Shown: positions 8,591-16,786, numbered from the stretch's first letter. The stretch is 64,000 bases of DNA from Actinophytocola sp963729115 (GCA_963729115.1 CAVSMR010000003.1:124001-188000); one strand, 5' to 3'. Made by a program: numbers and translations. Notes: generated from the sequence alone by a model not told the origin.

Positions 8591-9274
8591 ATGCGCACCG
8601 TCCGCACCATCGCGCTCGCCCTTGCCGTCCTGCTCGCCACCGTCACCCTCACGGCCGCCGCCAACACCGCATCCAGCCAGGCCGCGGCGCAGGTCGGGCA
8701 GCGGGTGCTGATCATGGGGTCGTCGACCACCGGCTGCGCCGGGCCGTCCAGCCTCGCCAACTGCTACGTCACCAAGGTCAGAGCCGCGCACCCGCTGGAC
8801 GCGTTCACCGTGCTGGCACGCGGCGGCACCTACATCGGCTACGGCACCGCCGCCCAGAACTGGACCACCACACCCATCCCTACCGGACATCAGGTCGTGA
8901 TCATCCAGCTGGGCATCAACGACTGGTACGTGCCGGTCGCGCCCACGACGTTGCGGCAGCAGATCGACAAGCTGATCGTGCGGGTCAAGGCCGCCAACCC
9001 CGGGGCGTCGATCGCGTGGCTGCGGACGTGGATGCCCGTGCCGACCGGCAACGTCGACGTGCGGCAGTCCATGTGGGCGCAACACGGCTGGTACACCGCC
9101 GACGCCATGTTCTACGCCCACGACGTCGACGGCACCCGGACCGCGTTCATCGACATGGGCACCAGCCCCGGGCCGCGCCGCTCGACCCAGCCCGGCGACG
9201 ACGGGTGGCACTACAACGACCGCGGGCACGCCGAGATCGCCGACGCGCTGCTGGCCTGGCTCGCGACCGCGTAG
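8591..9274 (+). CDS. Secreted SGNH/GDSL-type hydrolase
   Basis: 227 residues with a signal peptide (RTIALALAVLLATVTL, cleavage near 24-33). SGNH blocks can be read: block I IMGSSTTG with nucleophile S44, block III GIND with N110, and the catalytic D204-G-W-H207 near the C-terminus. The usual GDSL is GSST here. Two cysteines (C49, C58) lie close together after block I. Such enzymes are esterases or lipases acting on exported lipids or acylated glycans. AAAGGAG precedes the ATG, and a strong terminator follows. A degenerate fragment of a close relative lies at 12370-12515. Confidence 0.85.
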   Translation: MRTVRTIALALAVLLATVTLTAAANTASSQAAAQVGQRVLIMGSSTTGCAGPSSLANCYVTKVRAAHPLDAFTVLARGGTYIGYGTAAQNWTTTPIPTGHQVVIIQLGINDWYVPVAPTTLRQQIDKLIVRVKAANPGASIAWLRTWMPVPTGNVDVRQSMWAQHGWYTADAMFYAHDVDGTRTAFIDMGTSPGPRRSTQPGDDGWHYNDRGHAEIADALLAWLATA

Positions 9275-9287
9275 ACCGGACGAGCCG

Positions 9288-9322
9288 CGGGCCGGCGGCA
9301 GGAAACCCCTGCCGCCGGCCCG
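9288..9322. terminator. Bidirectional hairpin terminator
   Basis: A perfect 15-bp stem (arms 9288-9302 and 9308-9322, core GGCCGGCGGCAGG) with a 5-nt loop sits between the convergent SGNH hydrolase and epimerase-like genes. Confidence 0.85.
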
Positions 9323-9331
9323 TCCCGTGGG

Positions 9332-10924
9332 TCAGACGAGTCTCATGCCTCGCACCGGCAACCAGTAGTTCGCCAGCGTGCCCGTGGTGACCAGGACCTG
9401 CAGCCGGCCGTCGATCGTGGCGCTGCGCCGGAAGGGGGCGCTGGTCGCCCCCGTCGGCCTGATCGTCTTCCGCGCGGTGACGGCGCCCGCCGAGTCGTAC
9501 CGGTACGCGCTCCAGGTACCGGCGGGGATGCGCACGGTGCGCGCCAACGGATACGTCAGGTTTGCCTTGACCCCGGCGAACCGTGCCCGCTGGTAGTTCT
9601 CGGCGACCGAGTAGCCGGCGAGCGAACCGGCGGTGATCCGCAGGTAGATGCCGCGACCCTTGACCCGGATCCGCTGATCGCCGTGCGCGCTCGAGCGCCG
9701 GCTCAAGCTGATCGACTTGTGGGCGATCACGGCGCCGTTCCGGTTGAACTTGTAGCCGGTGTGCCGGCCCGCGAACAGCTCCACCGTGCCGCTGACCGCC
9801 GGTGGCGGGTAGTCGGCGCGCAGCGCGTCGGCGATCCGGCTCCAGCCCGCGTCGCCCGTGCTGGCGTGCAGCGAAACCATCTGGTGCCAGTGGATACCGT
9901 GGTACTTAGTGGACAGTACCGAAGGGTGGCGCAGGCAGTAGCTGCTGAGGAAGCCCGTGTTGCGGTAGCGGTACTGGATGTGCCACCGAGCGGTGTTCAG
10001 CCCGCCGTTCCACAGGTCGACCGCGGCCGGGTCACCGGTCAGCCGGAGGTAGTCGTACAGACCGAAGACGGCGAACACGTGGCCGTTGAACGTACGGTCC
10101 GACGCGGTCGGCGGCCAGTGTGGATATTCCTCCAGCCACAGGTTGTGCACGGTGTCGATGCGCACAGTGGACGGTCGCCCCCGCACCGGCGCGTTGCGGA
10201 AGCTGTTGAACGTGGCGTTCGCCGCGTCCCGCCACTTCTGCGCGCCGGTGACCCGGTTCAGCCGCACGAACGCGCTCAGCGCCTGCCCCTGGGCCATCGC
10301 GCTGAACCACGGCGCGCGCATGACGTCGCTGCCGCCGTGCAACGCGAAGTCGTACCGGTACGGGTAGTACCACGCCGAGTCGGAGACGACCCGCCGGCCG
10401 ATGAGCCGCTGCCCGTCGAGCACGGCCCGGTTCAGGTATGCCGCCTTCCGGGTGAGCCGGTAGTTGTTGAGCGCGGCGAGGGCGTCCTGCGCCTGGATGA
10501 CGGGGTGGTCGTACAGCCTCCCGTTCACCCGGTGCATCGCCACACCCGTCGCGTCCCGCGCCACGGGCAGCTCGTACACCGCGCTGGAGTTGTAGGGGAG
10601 GGCGGCATCGGGCACCGGGCGCGGTACGAACGCCGTCTTCTGGTAGGTGCCCGGCAACGGCCGCGTGGTGGCCGCGGCGGCGGACTTCGCCTCCATCGCG
10701 TCGATGCGTCGTTGGACGCCTGCCGCGCCGCCGGCGGGCGGCAGGGCGTCGCCCTCCACCATTTCCGTTCGCGGCCCACCGTCCGGTACCGCGACGGCCG
10801 ACCTCTCCAATTGCGCGTTGGCCGCGGGCTCGCCGGTCAGCGTGGCGGCGACCGGAACCGACATCGCCACACTGACGGCCAGCACGCACAACGTGCGCCA
10901 CTTTCTTGCCCCCAGCAAATTCAT
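9332..10924 (-). CDS. Secreted D-glucuronyl C5-epimerase-like protein
   Basis: 530 residues from ATG 10924 (AGGAGG nine bases upstream; an ATG six codons earlier abuts that site and is unlikely). A signal peptide (LCVLAVSVAMSVPVAAT) is followed by an alpha-helical barrel domain, about residues 135-375, matching the C-terminal domain of D-glucuronyl C5-epimerases: the WYYPYRYD, EEYPHWPP, FNGHVFAVFGLYDYLRLTGD and HGIHWHQM stretches are characteristic. Family enzymes invert C5 of glucuronate in heparan- or alginate-like chains; bacterial substrates are poorly known. Residues 382-442 and 464-524 form two copies of a beta-rich module (Y-x-F/Y-x-x-x-G-A-V-x-A-x-K-x-I), possibly for glycan or wall binding. 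The gene stands alone. Confidence 0.8.
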   Translation of the reverse strand: MNLLGARKWRTLCVLAVSVAMSVPVAATLTGEPAANAQLERSAVAVPDGGPRTEMVEGDALPPAGGAAGVQRRIDAMEAKSAAAATTRPLPGTYQKTAFVPRPVPDAALPYNSSAVYELPVARDATGVAMHRVNGRLYDHPVIQAQDALAALNNYRLTRKAAYLNRAVLDGQRLIGRRVVSDSAWYYPYRYDFALHGGSDVMRAPWFSAMAQGQALSAFVRLNRVTGAQKWRDAANATFNSFRNAPVRGRPSTVRIDTVHNLWLEEYPHWPPTASDRTFNGHVFAVFGLYDYLRLTGDPAAVDLWNGGLNTARWHIQYRYRNTGFLSSYCLRHPSVLSTKYHGIHWHQMVSLHASTGDAGWSRIADALRADYPPPAVSGTVELFAGRHTGYKFNRNGAVIAHKSISLSRRSSAHGDQRIRVKGRGIYLRITAGSLAGYSVAENYQRARFAGVKANLTYPLARTVRIPAGTWSAYRYDSAGAVTARKTIRPTGATSAPFRRSATIDGRLQVLVTTGTLANYWLPVRGMRLV

Positions 10925-11589
10925 ATGAATCATCCTCCTCATTCGGACGTTCGCGGAGCCCCTCCGGCAAATCCGACCCGGTTCGCCGCGGTTTCCAGCA
11001 GGCCGCGTCAGCGCACCCGGATCACGGCGTGCGACAGCGCGTCACACCGCGTTCATTGAGGTCAAGGGCGATGGCAGGCCGGCCCTCCGGCCGTGCTGCC
11101 CGACCGCACCGAGAATAAGGCGGCGGCGATCACCAGCGCCCGCCGCCGAATTGCTCTGCTGAACATCGTGACACATTCCCATTCCGCCGACGCGGCTGCC
11201 ACTCGAGCGGCCCCACCAGTACCCGCGCAGGCGTCCACTATCACCGTGGGTGTATCTCGCTCGGCAGAACAGAGACGAAAGACCTCAATTTTCCAGCAGT
11301 CATGATCCGGGAGGCTCACGACAGCCGCGGACGGTGGTACCGACCGTGTGGGAGCTGTTCCAAGCTAGGTGTCTCGGCCCCGAAACGTCGGGCTGAGGCC
11401 TGGCGGGATGGGCGGCGCTGGGTATTTACATCACGGTCCGGGTCAGACGCTGCGAACGTAGGCCGCCCTGAGCCGGTCTTCGTTACACGCCGTGTCGGCA
11501 TGGACGTAGACGCGCGTGAACTGTAATTGCTCTGGCCGCCCGACGACTCCTCTTGAATAACGTGCAAGGAACCCGTGCGAGGAGTGGGC
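10925..11589. other. Gene-poor 665-bp intergenic stretch
   Basis: Between two divergent genes. Several short open frames exist on both strands but none has a family-like sequence, a ribosome binding site with suitable spacing, or actinomycete codon bias. Parts (11100-11320 and 11420-11580) are visibly richer in A and T than the surrounding genes. I see no tRNA, riboswitch or long inverted repeat; it presumably carries the promoters of both flanking genes. Confidence 0.6.
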
Positions 11590-12093
11590 ATGTCGAACAA
11601 GAAGAAGATCGGTGTGGGTGGCGGGATTCTCGTCGCCGCTGCCGCCGGCGCCGTTGGTCTCGCACGTCTGCTTGGCAGTGGCGTCGACGACGCCGGCAGG
11701 ATTGTGGAAAGGATTCCCGCCCCGCCCCCGCGCGTGCCACCGGTAGTGATCCACCCGCCCGTCGTGCTACCGCCGGAGGAGTTGACGCACATCAAGGCGA
11801 CCATCGATCAGGGCATCATCACGTTCAACGACCTCCGGCGGGGCGATACCTACGAGCGCGCCGCGGCCAAGGCTGGGTGCGCCGCGATGAACCAGTTCAT
11901 CTCCCAGACCCCCACCTACGACGAAATCAAGAACGGGATATACGGGCAACTGTCCCCAGAATTGCAACCCAACGGCTCCGAGAACGGGTTCGTCTCCAAG
12001 CATGTCGACAAAGTGGCTGAAATTACCACAGTGGTCTCCGAATCCAACGGACGCCTAGGCTACTATTATGTCAAGTTCTGTGGCGTGAAATGA
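11590..12093 (+). CDS. Small membrane-anchored protein, function unknown
   Basis: 167 residues from ATG 11590 (GAGGAG about ten bases upstream). A basic start (MSNKKKIG) and one hydrophobic segment (VGGGILVAAAAGAVGLARLL) give an uncleaved anchor or signal; a proline-rich linker follows (PAPPPRVPPVVIHPPVVLPP), then a soluble domain of about 110 residues with two cysteines (one in KAGCAAM, one in KFCGVK at the C-terminus). I do not recognise the domain. Codon use is less GC-rich than the neighbours (AAA, TTA-like AT-rich stretches such as TACTATTATGTC), and it sits in a gene-poor stretch, so recent acquisition is possible. Confidence 0.65.
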   Translation: MSNKKKIGVGGGILVAAAAGAVGLARLLGSGVDDAGRIVERIPAPPPRVPPVVIHPPVVLPPEELTHIKATIDQGIITFNDLRRGDTYERAAAKAGCAAMNQFISQTPTYDEIKNGIYGQLSPELQPNGSENGFVSKHVDKVAEITTVVSESNGRLGYYYVKFCGVK

Positions 12094-12634
12094 CTACCGC
12101 GCATCGCCTGACCTGATCGGGCGGAGGCCGAACTCAGCCCATGGGGTGTTTTCTGCGGCAGCGTGTCGACAGCCGTCCCCCGGGCCTGCTCGTTCGTCGA
12201 GCATCTTCGACCAGCGCGAGTTGCACGCGGCCTCACCGCGTTGTCGCCACCAGTCGTGGGCTCACCCACCGAGCCGCCGCTCGGCGCACGTCACCGATTG
12301 AGCGCGACGGTGAATTATGTGGAAGAACGCCCTCGAACACTCTCCGGTTCGGCACTCCTATGTTGGCGTCAGAGGAGTTCGAGGACGGTGGTGGCGAGTT
12401 TGTGGTGGCCGGTGGGGATGGTGGTCTGGGTCCAGTTCTGGGTGGGGTTGGTGCCGTAGGCGACGTAGGTGCCACCTCTGCCCAGCACGGTGAACGTACG
12501 CATCGAGCCGGTCCGGCCCCTCGCCATCCACATCGGCTGGCGAGGCGGCTCACTCGTTCGGATGACCGAGCAGGTTCGGGCCCCGATTCCTGGGTAGCCA
12601 CGTGGTCGGAACCCGCGGAGACGAGGAGGACGTG
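12094..12634. other. 541-bp region without an intact gene
   Basis: Open frames here are short and composition-driven. The one recognisable element is a decayed fragment of an SGNH hydrolase on the minus strand (12370-12515, listed separately). The stretch 12630 upstream of the flavin reductase holds its ribosome binding site (GAGGAGGA, 12623-12630). Confidence 0.6.
12370..12515 (-). pseudogene. Degenerate fragment of an SGNH hydrolase
   Basis: Reading the minus strand from about 12501, a 44-codon frame contains FTVLGRGGTYVAYGT and QNWTQTTIPTGH, closely matching residues 70-100 of the intact SGNH hydrolase at 8591-9274 (FTVLARGGTYIGYGT, QNWTTTPIPTGH). The match breaks just before it: LDA, which precedes FTVL in the intact protein, is recoverable in another frame (CTCGATGCG) with about four extra bases. 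After PTGH the frame diverges and stops at 12370-12372. The signal peptide, nucleophile block and DxxH are missing. This is a remnant of a paralogue, not a working gene. Confidence 0.75.
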
Positions 12635-13234
12635 GTGCGCGCGCTGATTCTCAACTGCAGCCTGAAGAAGTCGTCGGAGCCGTCGAACACGCAGGCGCTC
12701 GCGGACTTCGTGGCGGCCGGGCTGACCGAGCACGGCGTCGCGGTCGAGTCCCTCCGGGTCGCCGACTACTCGGTGCTGCCCGGGGTCGCGACCGACCTCG
12801 GCGAGCTGTCCGACGAGTGGCCGGGCCTGCACGAGAAGGTGCTCGAGGCGGACATCCTCGTGATCGCCACGCCGACCTGGCTGGGCCGGCCCTCGTCGAT
12901 CGCGCAACGAGTGCTCGAGCGGATGGACGCGATGATGTCCGAGACCGACGACGAAGGCCGGCCGGTGGCCTACAACCGGGTCGCCGGCGTGGTCGTCACG
13001 GGCAACGAGGACGGTGCGCACCACGTGATCAGCGAGGTGGCCGGCGGGCTCACCGACATCGGCTACACGATCCCGGGCCAGGCCTGGACCTACTGGAACA
13101 TGGGCCCCGGACCGGGCCCGGACTTCTCCGAGACGCCGCACGGACATGAATGGTCGGAGAAGACCGCGGCGACCATGGCCGCGAACCTCGTAGCCGTCGC
13201 GAAGGCGCTGTCCGAGCGCCCGATCCCCGCCTGA
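12635..13234 (+). CDS. Flavodoxin-like NADPH-dependent FMN reductase
   Basis: 199 residues with a flavodoxin-like fold: first strand and phosphate-binding loop ALILNCSLKKSSEPSNT, second motif ATPTWLGRPSSIAQRVLERMDA near residues 90-110, and VVVTGNEDGAHHV later. Family members reduce FMN or quinones with NADPH. GTG 12635 is preferred because GAGGAGGA lies just upstream; GTG 12632 is equally possible. It is 13 bp upstream of an F420-dependent oxidoreductase and probably in one transcript, suggesting a redox pair. Confidence 0.85.
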   Translation: MRALILNCSLKKSSEPSNTQALADFVAAGLTEHGVAVESLRVADYSVLPGVATDLGELSDEWPGLHEKVLEADILVIATPTWLGRPSSIAQRVLERMDAMMSETDDEGRPVAYNRVAGVVVTGNEDGAHHVISEVAGGLTDIGYTIPGQAWTYWNMGPGPGPDFSETPHGHEWSEKTAATMAANLVAVAKALSERPIPA

Positions 13235-13247
13235 GACAGGAGACGTC

Positions 13248-14189
13248 ATGGTCCAGCTCGGCTATTTCCTGTCCTGTGAGGAGTTCGGCCCGCGGGAGCT
13301 GGTGCGGCAGGCGAAGATGGCCGCCGACGCCGGCTTCGAACGGCTCTGGATCTCCGACCACTTCCACCCGTGGAACGGCGAGCAGGGTCAGAGCCCGTTC
13401 GTGTGGTCGGTCATCGGCGCGCTCTCCGAAGCCGTCGACCTGCCGATCACCACGGCCGTGACGTGTCCGACCGTGCGCGTCCACCCGGCCGTCGTGGCGC
13501 AGGCCGCGGCGACCGCGGCGGTTCAGCTCGACGGGCGCTTCGTCCTCGGCGTCGGCACCGGCGAGGCGCTCAACGAGCACATCCTGGGCGACCCGTGGCC
13601 GGCGGCGGATGTCCGGCTCGAGATGCTCGCGGAAGCGATCGACGTCATCCGCGAACTCCACCGCGGCGGTGTGGTCAACCATCACGGCACCCACTACACG
13701 GTCGAGGGTGCGCGGATCTACACGCTGCCGGACGAACCCGTGCCGGTGTACGTGTCCGGCTTCGGCCCCAAGGCGGCCGACCTCGCCGGTCGTATCGGTG
13801 ATGGTTTCGTGTGCATGATGCCCGACGCCGACCTGGTCCAGCGGTTCCGTGCCGCGGGTGGCGGCGCCAAGCCGGCGCAGGGCGGGTTCAAGGTCTGCCA
13901 CGCACCCAGTGCCGAGGAGGGCCTCGCCACCGCACACCGCATCTGGCCGAACATGCAGCTCCCAGGCGAACTGGCCCAGGTACTGCCCCAGCCGCGGCAT
14001 TTCGAGCAGGCGGCGACGTTGGTGAGCCGGGAGACGATGGCCGGCTCCCTGCCGACCGGTCCGGATCCCGAGCCGTACCAGGAAACCTTGAAGTCCTATC
14101 TGGACGCCGGGTTCGACGAGGTGTACGTGGCTCAGATCGGCCCCCGTCAGGATGAGTTCTTCGACTTCTGGCGGACGAAGGTCAGCTGA
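13248..14189 (+). CDS. F420-dependent LLM-class oxidoreductase (TIGR03557-like)
   Basis: 313 residues with the luciferase-like TIM-barrel pattern: LGYFLSCEEFGPRELV at the N-terminus, WISDHFHPW, SVIGALSEAVDLPITTAVTCP, LGVGTGEALNEHI and the PVYVSGFGPKAADLAGRIGDG stretch. This is the signature of the TIGR03557 group related to F420-dependent glucose-6-phosphate dehydrogenase, expected to move hydride between F420 and an unknown substrate. An AGGAG site lies before ATG 13248. Coupled in direction and spacing with the flavin reductase upstream. Confidence 0.9.
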   Translation: MVQLGYFLSCEEFGPRELVRQAKMAADAGFERLWISDHFHPWNGEQGQSPFVWSVIGALSEAVDLPITTAVTCPTVRVHPAVVAQAAATAAVQLDGRFVLGVGTGEALNEHILGDPWPAADVRLEMLAEAIDVIRELHRGGVVNHHGTHYTVEGARIYTLPDEPVPVYVSGFGPKAADLAGRIGDGFVCMMPDADLVQRFRAAGGGAKPAQGGFKVCHAPSAEEGLATAHRIWPNMQLPGELAQVLPQPRHFEQAATLVSRETMAGSLPTGPDPEPYQETLKSYLDAGFDEVYVAQIGPRQDEFFDFWRTKVS

Positions 14190-14216
14190 CCCGGGACTCG
14201 CCGAACGTCTGGGCCG

Positions 14217-15254
14217 TCAGTCGAGCAAGCGGATCACGGCCTGCTCGACGGTGACACGCAGCTTCTCGTCGTCCAGGTCGCGGGAGTCGTCCGGCAGGCC
14301 GGCCAGCGCGTCGCCGATGGTCTCGCCACGTTCCCACGCGGCGAGCACCCGCGGGTCCACATAGGAGCGCCGGGCCACCGCGGGCGTGTTGCCCAGCTGC
14401 TCGGCGACCTGGGTCATGGCGGCCTTCTCCGCGCGCCGCCGGCCCCGCTCGGAACGCGGCTCGGCCGTTTCCGCCAGCGCGGTGGCGGCCAGCACCGTGG
14501 CGTGCCAGGTGCGCAGGTCCTTGGTGGTGAACGGCTCGCCGACCAGCTCCCGCAGCCGGTCGTTCACGTCGTCCGCGTGTACCTCGCACCGGGTGCCGCG
14601 GTCCCGGTAGACGAGCAGCCGGTCCGCGTCGCCGCGGCCGCGGCGCAGCGCGGTCACCAGGGCGGCCAGCGCGCCGTCCCGGATGCGGATCCTGCGCTCC
14701 ACACCTCCCTTCGCGGGAAAGCAGAACAGGATCGCGCCACCGCGCACGGCGACGTCGCCGCGCAGCAACGTGGCGACGCCACGCGTGCCATTGTCCTGTG
14801 CGTACTCCTCGCCGCCCACCCGGAACACGCCGCGGTCCAGCATCCGCAGCGCGCCCGCGATCACCCGCGTGCGGCCGAGACCTGCCGCGCCCAGGTCGCT
14901 GTCCACGGCCGCACGCAAGTCAGGCAGCCGCTTGGCGAGCTCCACGACCCGCTGGTGCTTCTCCACGTCCCGGCTGCGCCGCCACTGCTCGTGGTAGAGG
15001 TACTGCCGCCGCCCGGCGTCGTCGGAGCCGACCGCCTGGATGTGGCCGTTGGGGTACGGGCAGATCCACACGTCACGCCACGCGGGCGGGATCACCAGGC
15101 CGCGGATGCGTGCCAGCGTCTCGTCGTCGCGCACCGTCGCGCCCGCATGGTCGAGGTAGCGATAGCCACGGCCCGAGCGGCGGCGGCTGATCCCCTTGCC
15201 CCAGACGTTGCTCCGGCGCAACCTCACCGCGCGACGGGCACCGGCATCGCTCAT
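14217..15254 (-). CDS. DNA topoisomerase IB
   Basis: 345 residues, poxvirus-type topoisomerase IB. The N-terminal beta domain (IPPAWRDVWICPYPNGHIQA) clamps DNA; the catalytic domain shows K182 in FPAKGG, the arginine motif KDLRTWHA at 245-252 and nucleophile Y298 in NTPAVARRSYVDP. The histidine of the viral enzyme is Asn here, as in many bacterial members. It relaxes supercoils through a 3'-phosphotyrosine link. It is divergent from a DUF6131/SRPBCC unit, a neighbourhood often seen among actinobacterial stress genes. Confidence 0.93.
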   Translation of the reverse strand: MSDAGARRAVRLRRSNVWGKGISRRRSGRGYRYLDHAGATVRDDETLARIRGLVIPPAWRDVWICPYPNGHIQAVGSDDAGRRQYLYHEQWRRSRDVEKHQRVVELAKRLPDLRAAVDSDLGAAGLGRTRVIAGALRMLDRGVFRVGGEEYAQDNGTRGVATLLRGDVAVRGGAILFCFPAKGGVERRIRIRDGALAALVTALRRGRGDADRLLVYRDRGTRCEVHADDVNDRLRELVGEPFTTKDLRTWHATVLAATALAETAEPRSERGRRRAEKAAMTQVAEQLGNTPAVARRSYVDPRVLAAWERGETIGDALAGLPDDSRDLDDEKLRVTVEQAVIRLLD

Positions 15255-15305
15255 GGCGTTCGATTACCCCGGACCGGCGAATGGATGCCCAGCGAGAGCG
15301 CGCAC

Positions 15306-15330
15306 GTTTGAGACCGCCCGTGCTGGGAAT
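15306..15330 (+). promoter_or_regulatory. Possible stress sigma factor promoter
   Basis: GTTT at 15306-15309, 15 bases, then GGGAAT at 15325-15330. This fits the GTTT-N15-GGGTAT pattern of SigB/SigF-type actinobacterial sigma factors with one mismatch. It points toward the DUF6131 gene, whose start is 75 bases downstream. Confidence 0.35.
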
Positions 15331-15404
15331 CATCACCTTGTCATTACCGTGACTCGTTGATCGCGCCGAAGCAGCATGGCCGGTCAGCACTCTAGGAGGT
15401 TCTC

Positions 15405-15560
15405 GTGATCGTTCTTGGTGTCGTGTTACTTCTCATCGGCTTCCTCGCGAAGATCTCCATCCTGTGGACGATCGGAATCGTGCTCGTCGTGGTCGGGGCG
15501 GCCCTCGCCATCCTGGGTGGTACCGGTCGTCGCGTCGGTGGCCGGGCGCACTGGTACTGA
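15405..15560 (+). CDS. DUF6131 small membrane protein
   Basis: 51 residues from GTG 15405 with AGGAGGT five bases upstream. Two hydrophobic segments (VIVLGVVLLLIGFLAKIS and IGIVLVVVGAALAILGG) and the C-terminal GRRVGGRAHWY are the full family pattern. Function is unknown; the family is common beside stress genes in actinobacteria. Codon 8 (15426-15428) is TTA, so translation may depend on the bldA leucyl-tRNA. It is 23 bp upstream of an SRPBCC gene, probably in one transcript. Confidence 0.85.
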   Translation: MIVLGVVLLLIGFLAKISILWTIGIVLVVVGAALAILGGTGRRVGGRAHWY

Positions 15561-15583
15561 GGGTTAGTCGAGGAGGCCCAGCA

Positions 15584-16048
15584 ATGACCAGCATCCAGAA
15601 ATCGGTCGACGTCGGAACTCCGGTGCGTACCGCGTACAACCAGTGGACGCAGTTCGAGTCGTTTCCGGCCTTTATGGAGGGTGTGGAGCGGGTCATCCAG
15701 GAGACGCCGACCAGGACGCACTGGCAGACGTCGATCGGCGGGGTGACCCGCGAGTTCGACGCGGAGATCACCGAGCAGCATCCGGACGAGCGGATCGCCT
15801 GGCACACGGTGGACGGTCCGCGACAGTCCGGTGTGGTCACCTTTCACCGGATCGACGACCGGACCACGCGGGTGTACCTGCAGATGGAATACGAACCGGA
15901 TTCGCTGGCCGAGAAGGCCGGCACGGCGCTGGGCGTCGTCGGGCACCGGATCCAGGGCGACCTGGAGCGGTTCAAGGAGTTCGTCGAGCGCAACGGTGAG
16001 ACCGGTGCGTGGCGCGGCGAGGTCGACCCGCCACCGCAGCAGGGATGA
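15584..16048 (+). CDS. SRPBCC (cyclase/dehydrase-type) protein
   Basis: 154 residues. The start MTSIQKSVDVGTPVRTAYN, the Q-F-E-S-F-P-A-F-M-E-G-V stretch, VTFHRIDDRTTRVYLQMEYEP and a C-terminal helix (IQGDLERFKEFVE) match the polyketide cyclase/dehydrase subgroup of the START superfamily. Proteins of exactly this kind sit in stress-related operons of actinobacteria; no enzymatic role is established. GAGGAGG precedes ATG 15584. A strong terminator follows. Confidence 0.85.
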   Translation: MTSIQKSVDVGTPVRTAYNQWTQFESFPAFMEGVERVIQETPTRTHWQTSIGGVTREFDAEITEQHPDERIAWHTVDGPRQSGVVTFHRIDDRTTRVYLQMEYEPDSLAEKAGTALGVVGHRIQGDLERFKEFVERNGETGAWRGEVDPPPQQG

Positions 16049-16072
16049 TCGTCGTCTGGCGTGCTGCGCCAT

Positions 16073-16103
16073 CCGCCGGCCCGGACCACGTCCGGGCCGG
16101 CGG
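16073..16103. terminator. Bidirectional hairpin terminator
   Basis: Perfect 14-bp inverted repeat (CCGCCGGCCCGGAC / GTCCGGGCCGGCGG) with a 3-nt loop between the convergent SRPBCC and DUF6766 genes. Confidence 0.88.
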
Positions 16104-16111
16104 CGCCTGCA

Positions 16112-16786
16112 TCAGCCGGATGTCTCGGTGGTGCCGTGCGGGGTGCCGACCGGTTTGGACTCCGGCGACCCGCGCTGTCGCAAGTAGACGCTGAGAACGG
16201 CCATCGAGCCGATGGCGAGGAACTCGGACTGCCAGTTCTGCAGTGTCCGGTTCCAGAAGTCGGCGCCGGCGACGTACTGGGGCCAGGTCACCGGGTCGGT
16301 GAGCTGGCTGAGCTGCTCCTCGTTGAACGCGCTGAGCCCGGCGATCGACTGGGCCAGCCAGGACAGCAGGAACAGGCCGCCCATGACCAGGCACAGCGAG
16401 CGGGAGAACACGGCGGTGCGCCACCCACCCGCCCGGGCCCACCTCGGTGCGTCCGGGCCGGCGTGCGGCCCGATCCGCTGCTTCTCGTCGGACTCGAGCC
16501 CGACCTCGTCCGGCTGCTTGGACTCCGGCGAGCCGCGCTGCACCAGCCACACGGTGGCGATGACGTAGAGGAAGAACTGCAGGTATTCCGACTGCCAGTT
16601 CTCCGCGACGTCGACCGCGAAGTCGGACGTGGTGAGGAAGTGCCAGAGCGTGATCGACTGGCCGCCGCCGAGGAGCTGGCGGTGGTTGTAGTCGGCATGG
16701 CCGGCGATCGCCTGCCCGACCAGCGCCGCGAGGAACAACAGTCCGAACGCGACACTGAGCCCGTTGTCCCGGAGGAACCGCTTCAT
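16112..16786 (-). CDS. DUF6766 membrane protein with internal duplication
   Basis: 224 residues from ATG 16786 (GAGGAGGGG upstream; a GTG two codons earlier is possible). The protein is two copies of one unit, about residues 7-89 and 127-211 : each has a hydrophobic helix (VAFGLLFLAALVGQAIAG / LCLVMGGLFLLSWLAQSIAG), a polar loop, N-W-Q-S-E-Y/F, a second helix and the ending QRGSPESK. Four membrane segments result, with both loop regions on the same side. Function unknown; the family is common near stress genes. Confidence 0.85.
   Translation of the reverse strand: MKRFLRDNGLSVAFGLLFLAALVGQAIAGHADYNHRQLLGGGQSITLWHFLTTSDFAVDVAENWQSEYLQFFLYVIATVWLVQRGSPESKQPDEVGLESDEKQRIGPHAGPDAPRWARAGGWRTAVFSRSLCLVMGGLFLLSWLAQSIAGLSAFNEEQLSQLTDPVTWPQYVAGADFWNRTLQNWQSEFLAIGSMAVLSVYLRQRGSPESKPVGTPHGTTETSG

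Noticed and set aside
11302..11526. 74-codon frame in the gap before the orphan protein
   Set aside because: No ribosome binding site, no domain-like sequence and codon usage unlike the surrounding genes.
12141..12647. 168-codon plus-strand frame before the flavin reductase
   Set aside because: It is antisense to the SGNH remnant, lacks a ribosome site and runs into the flavin reductase in another register.
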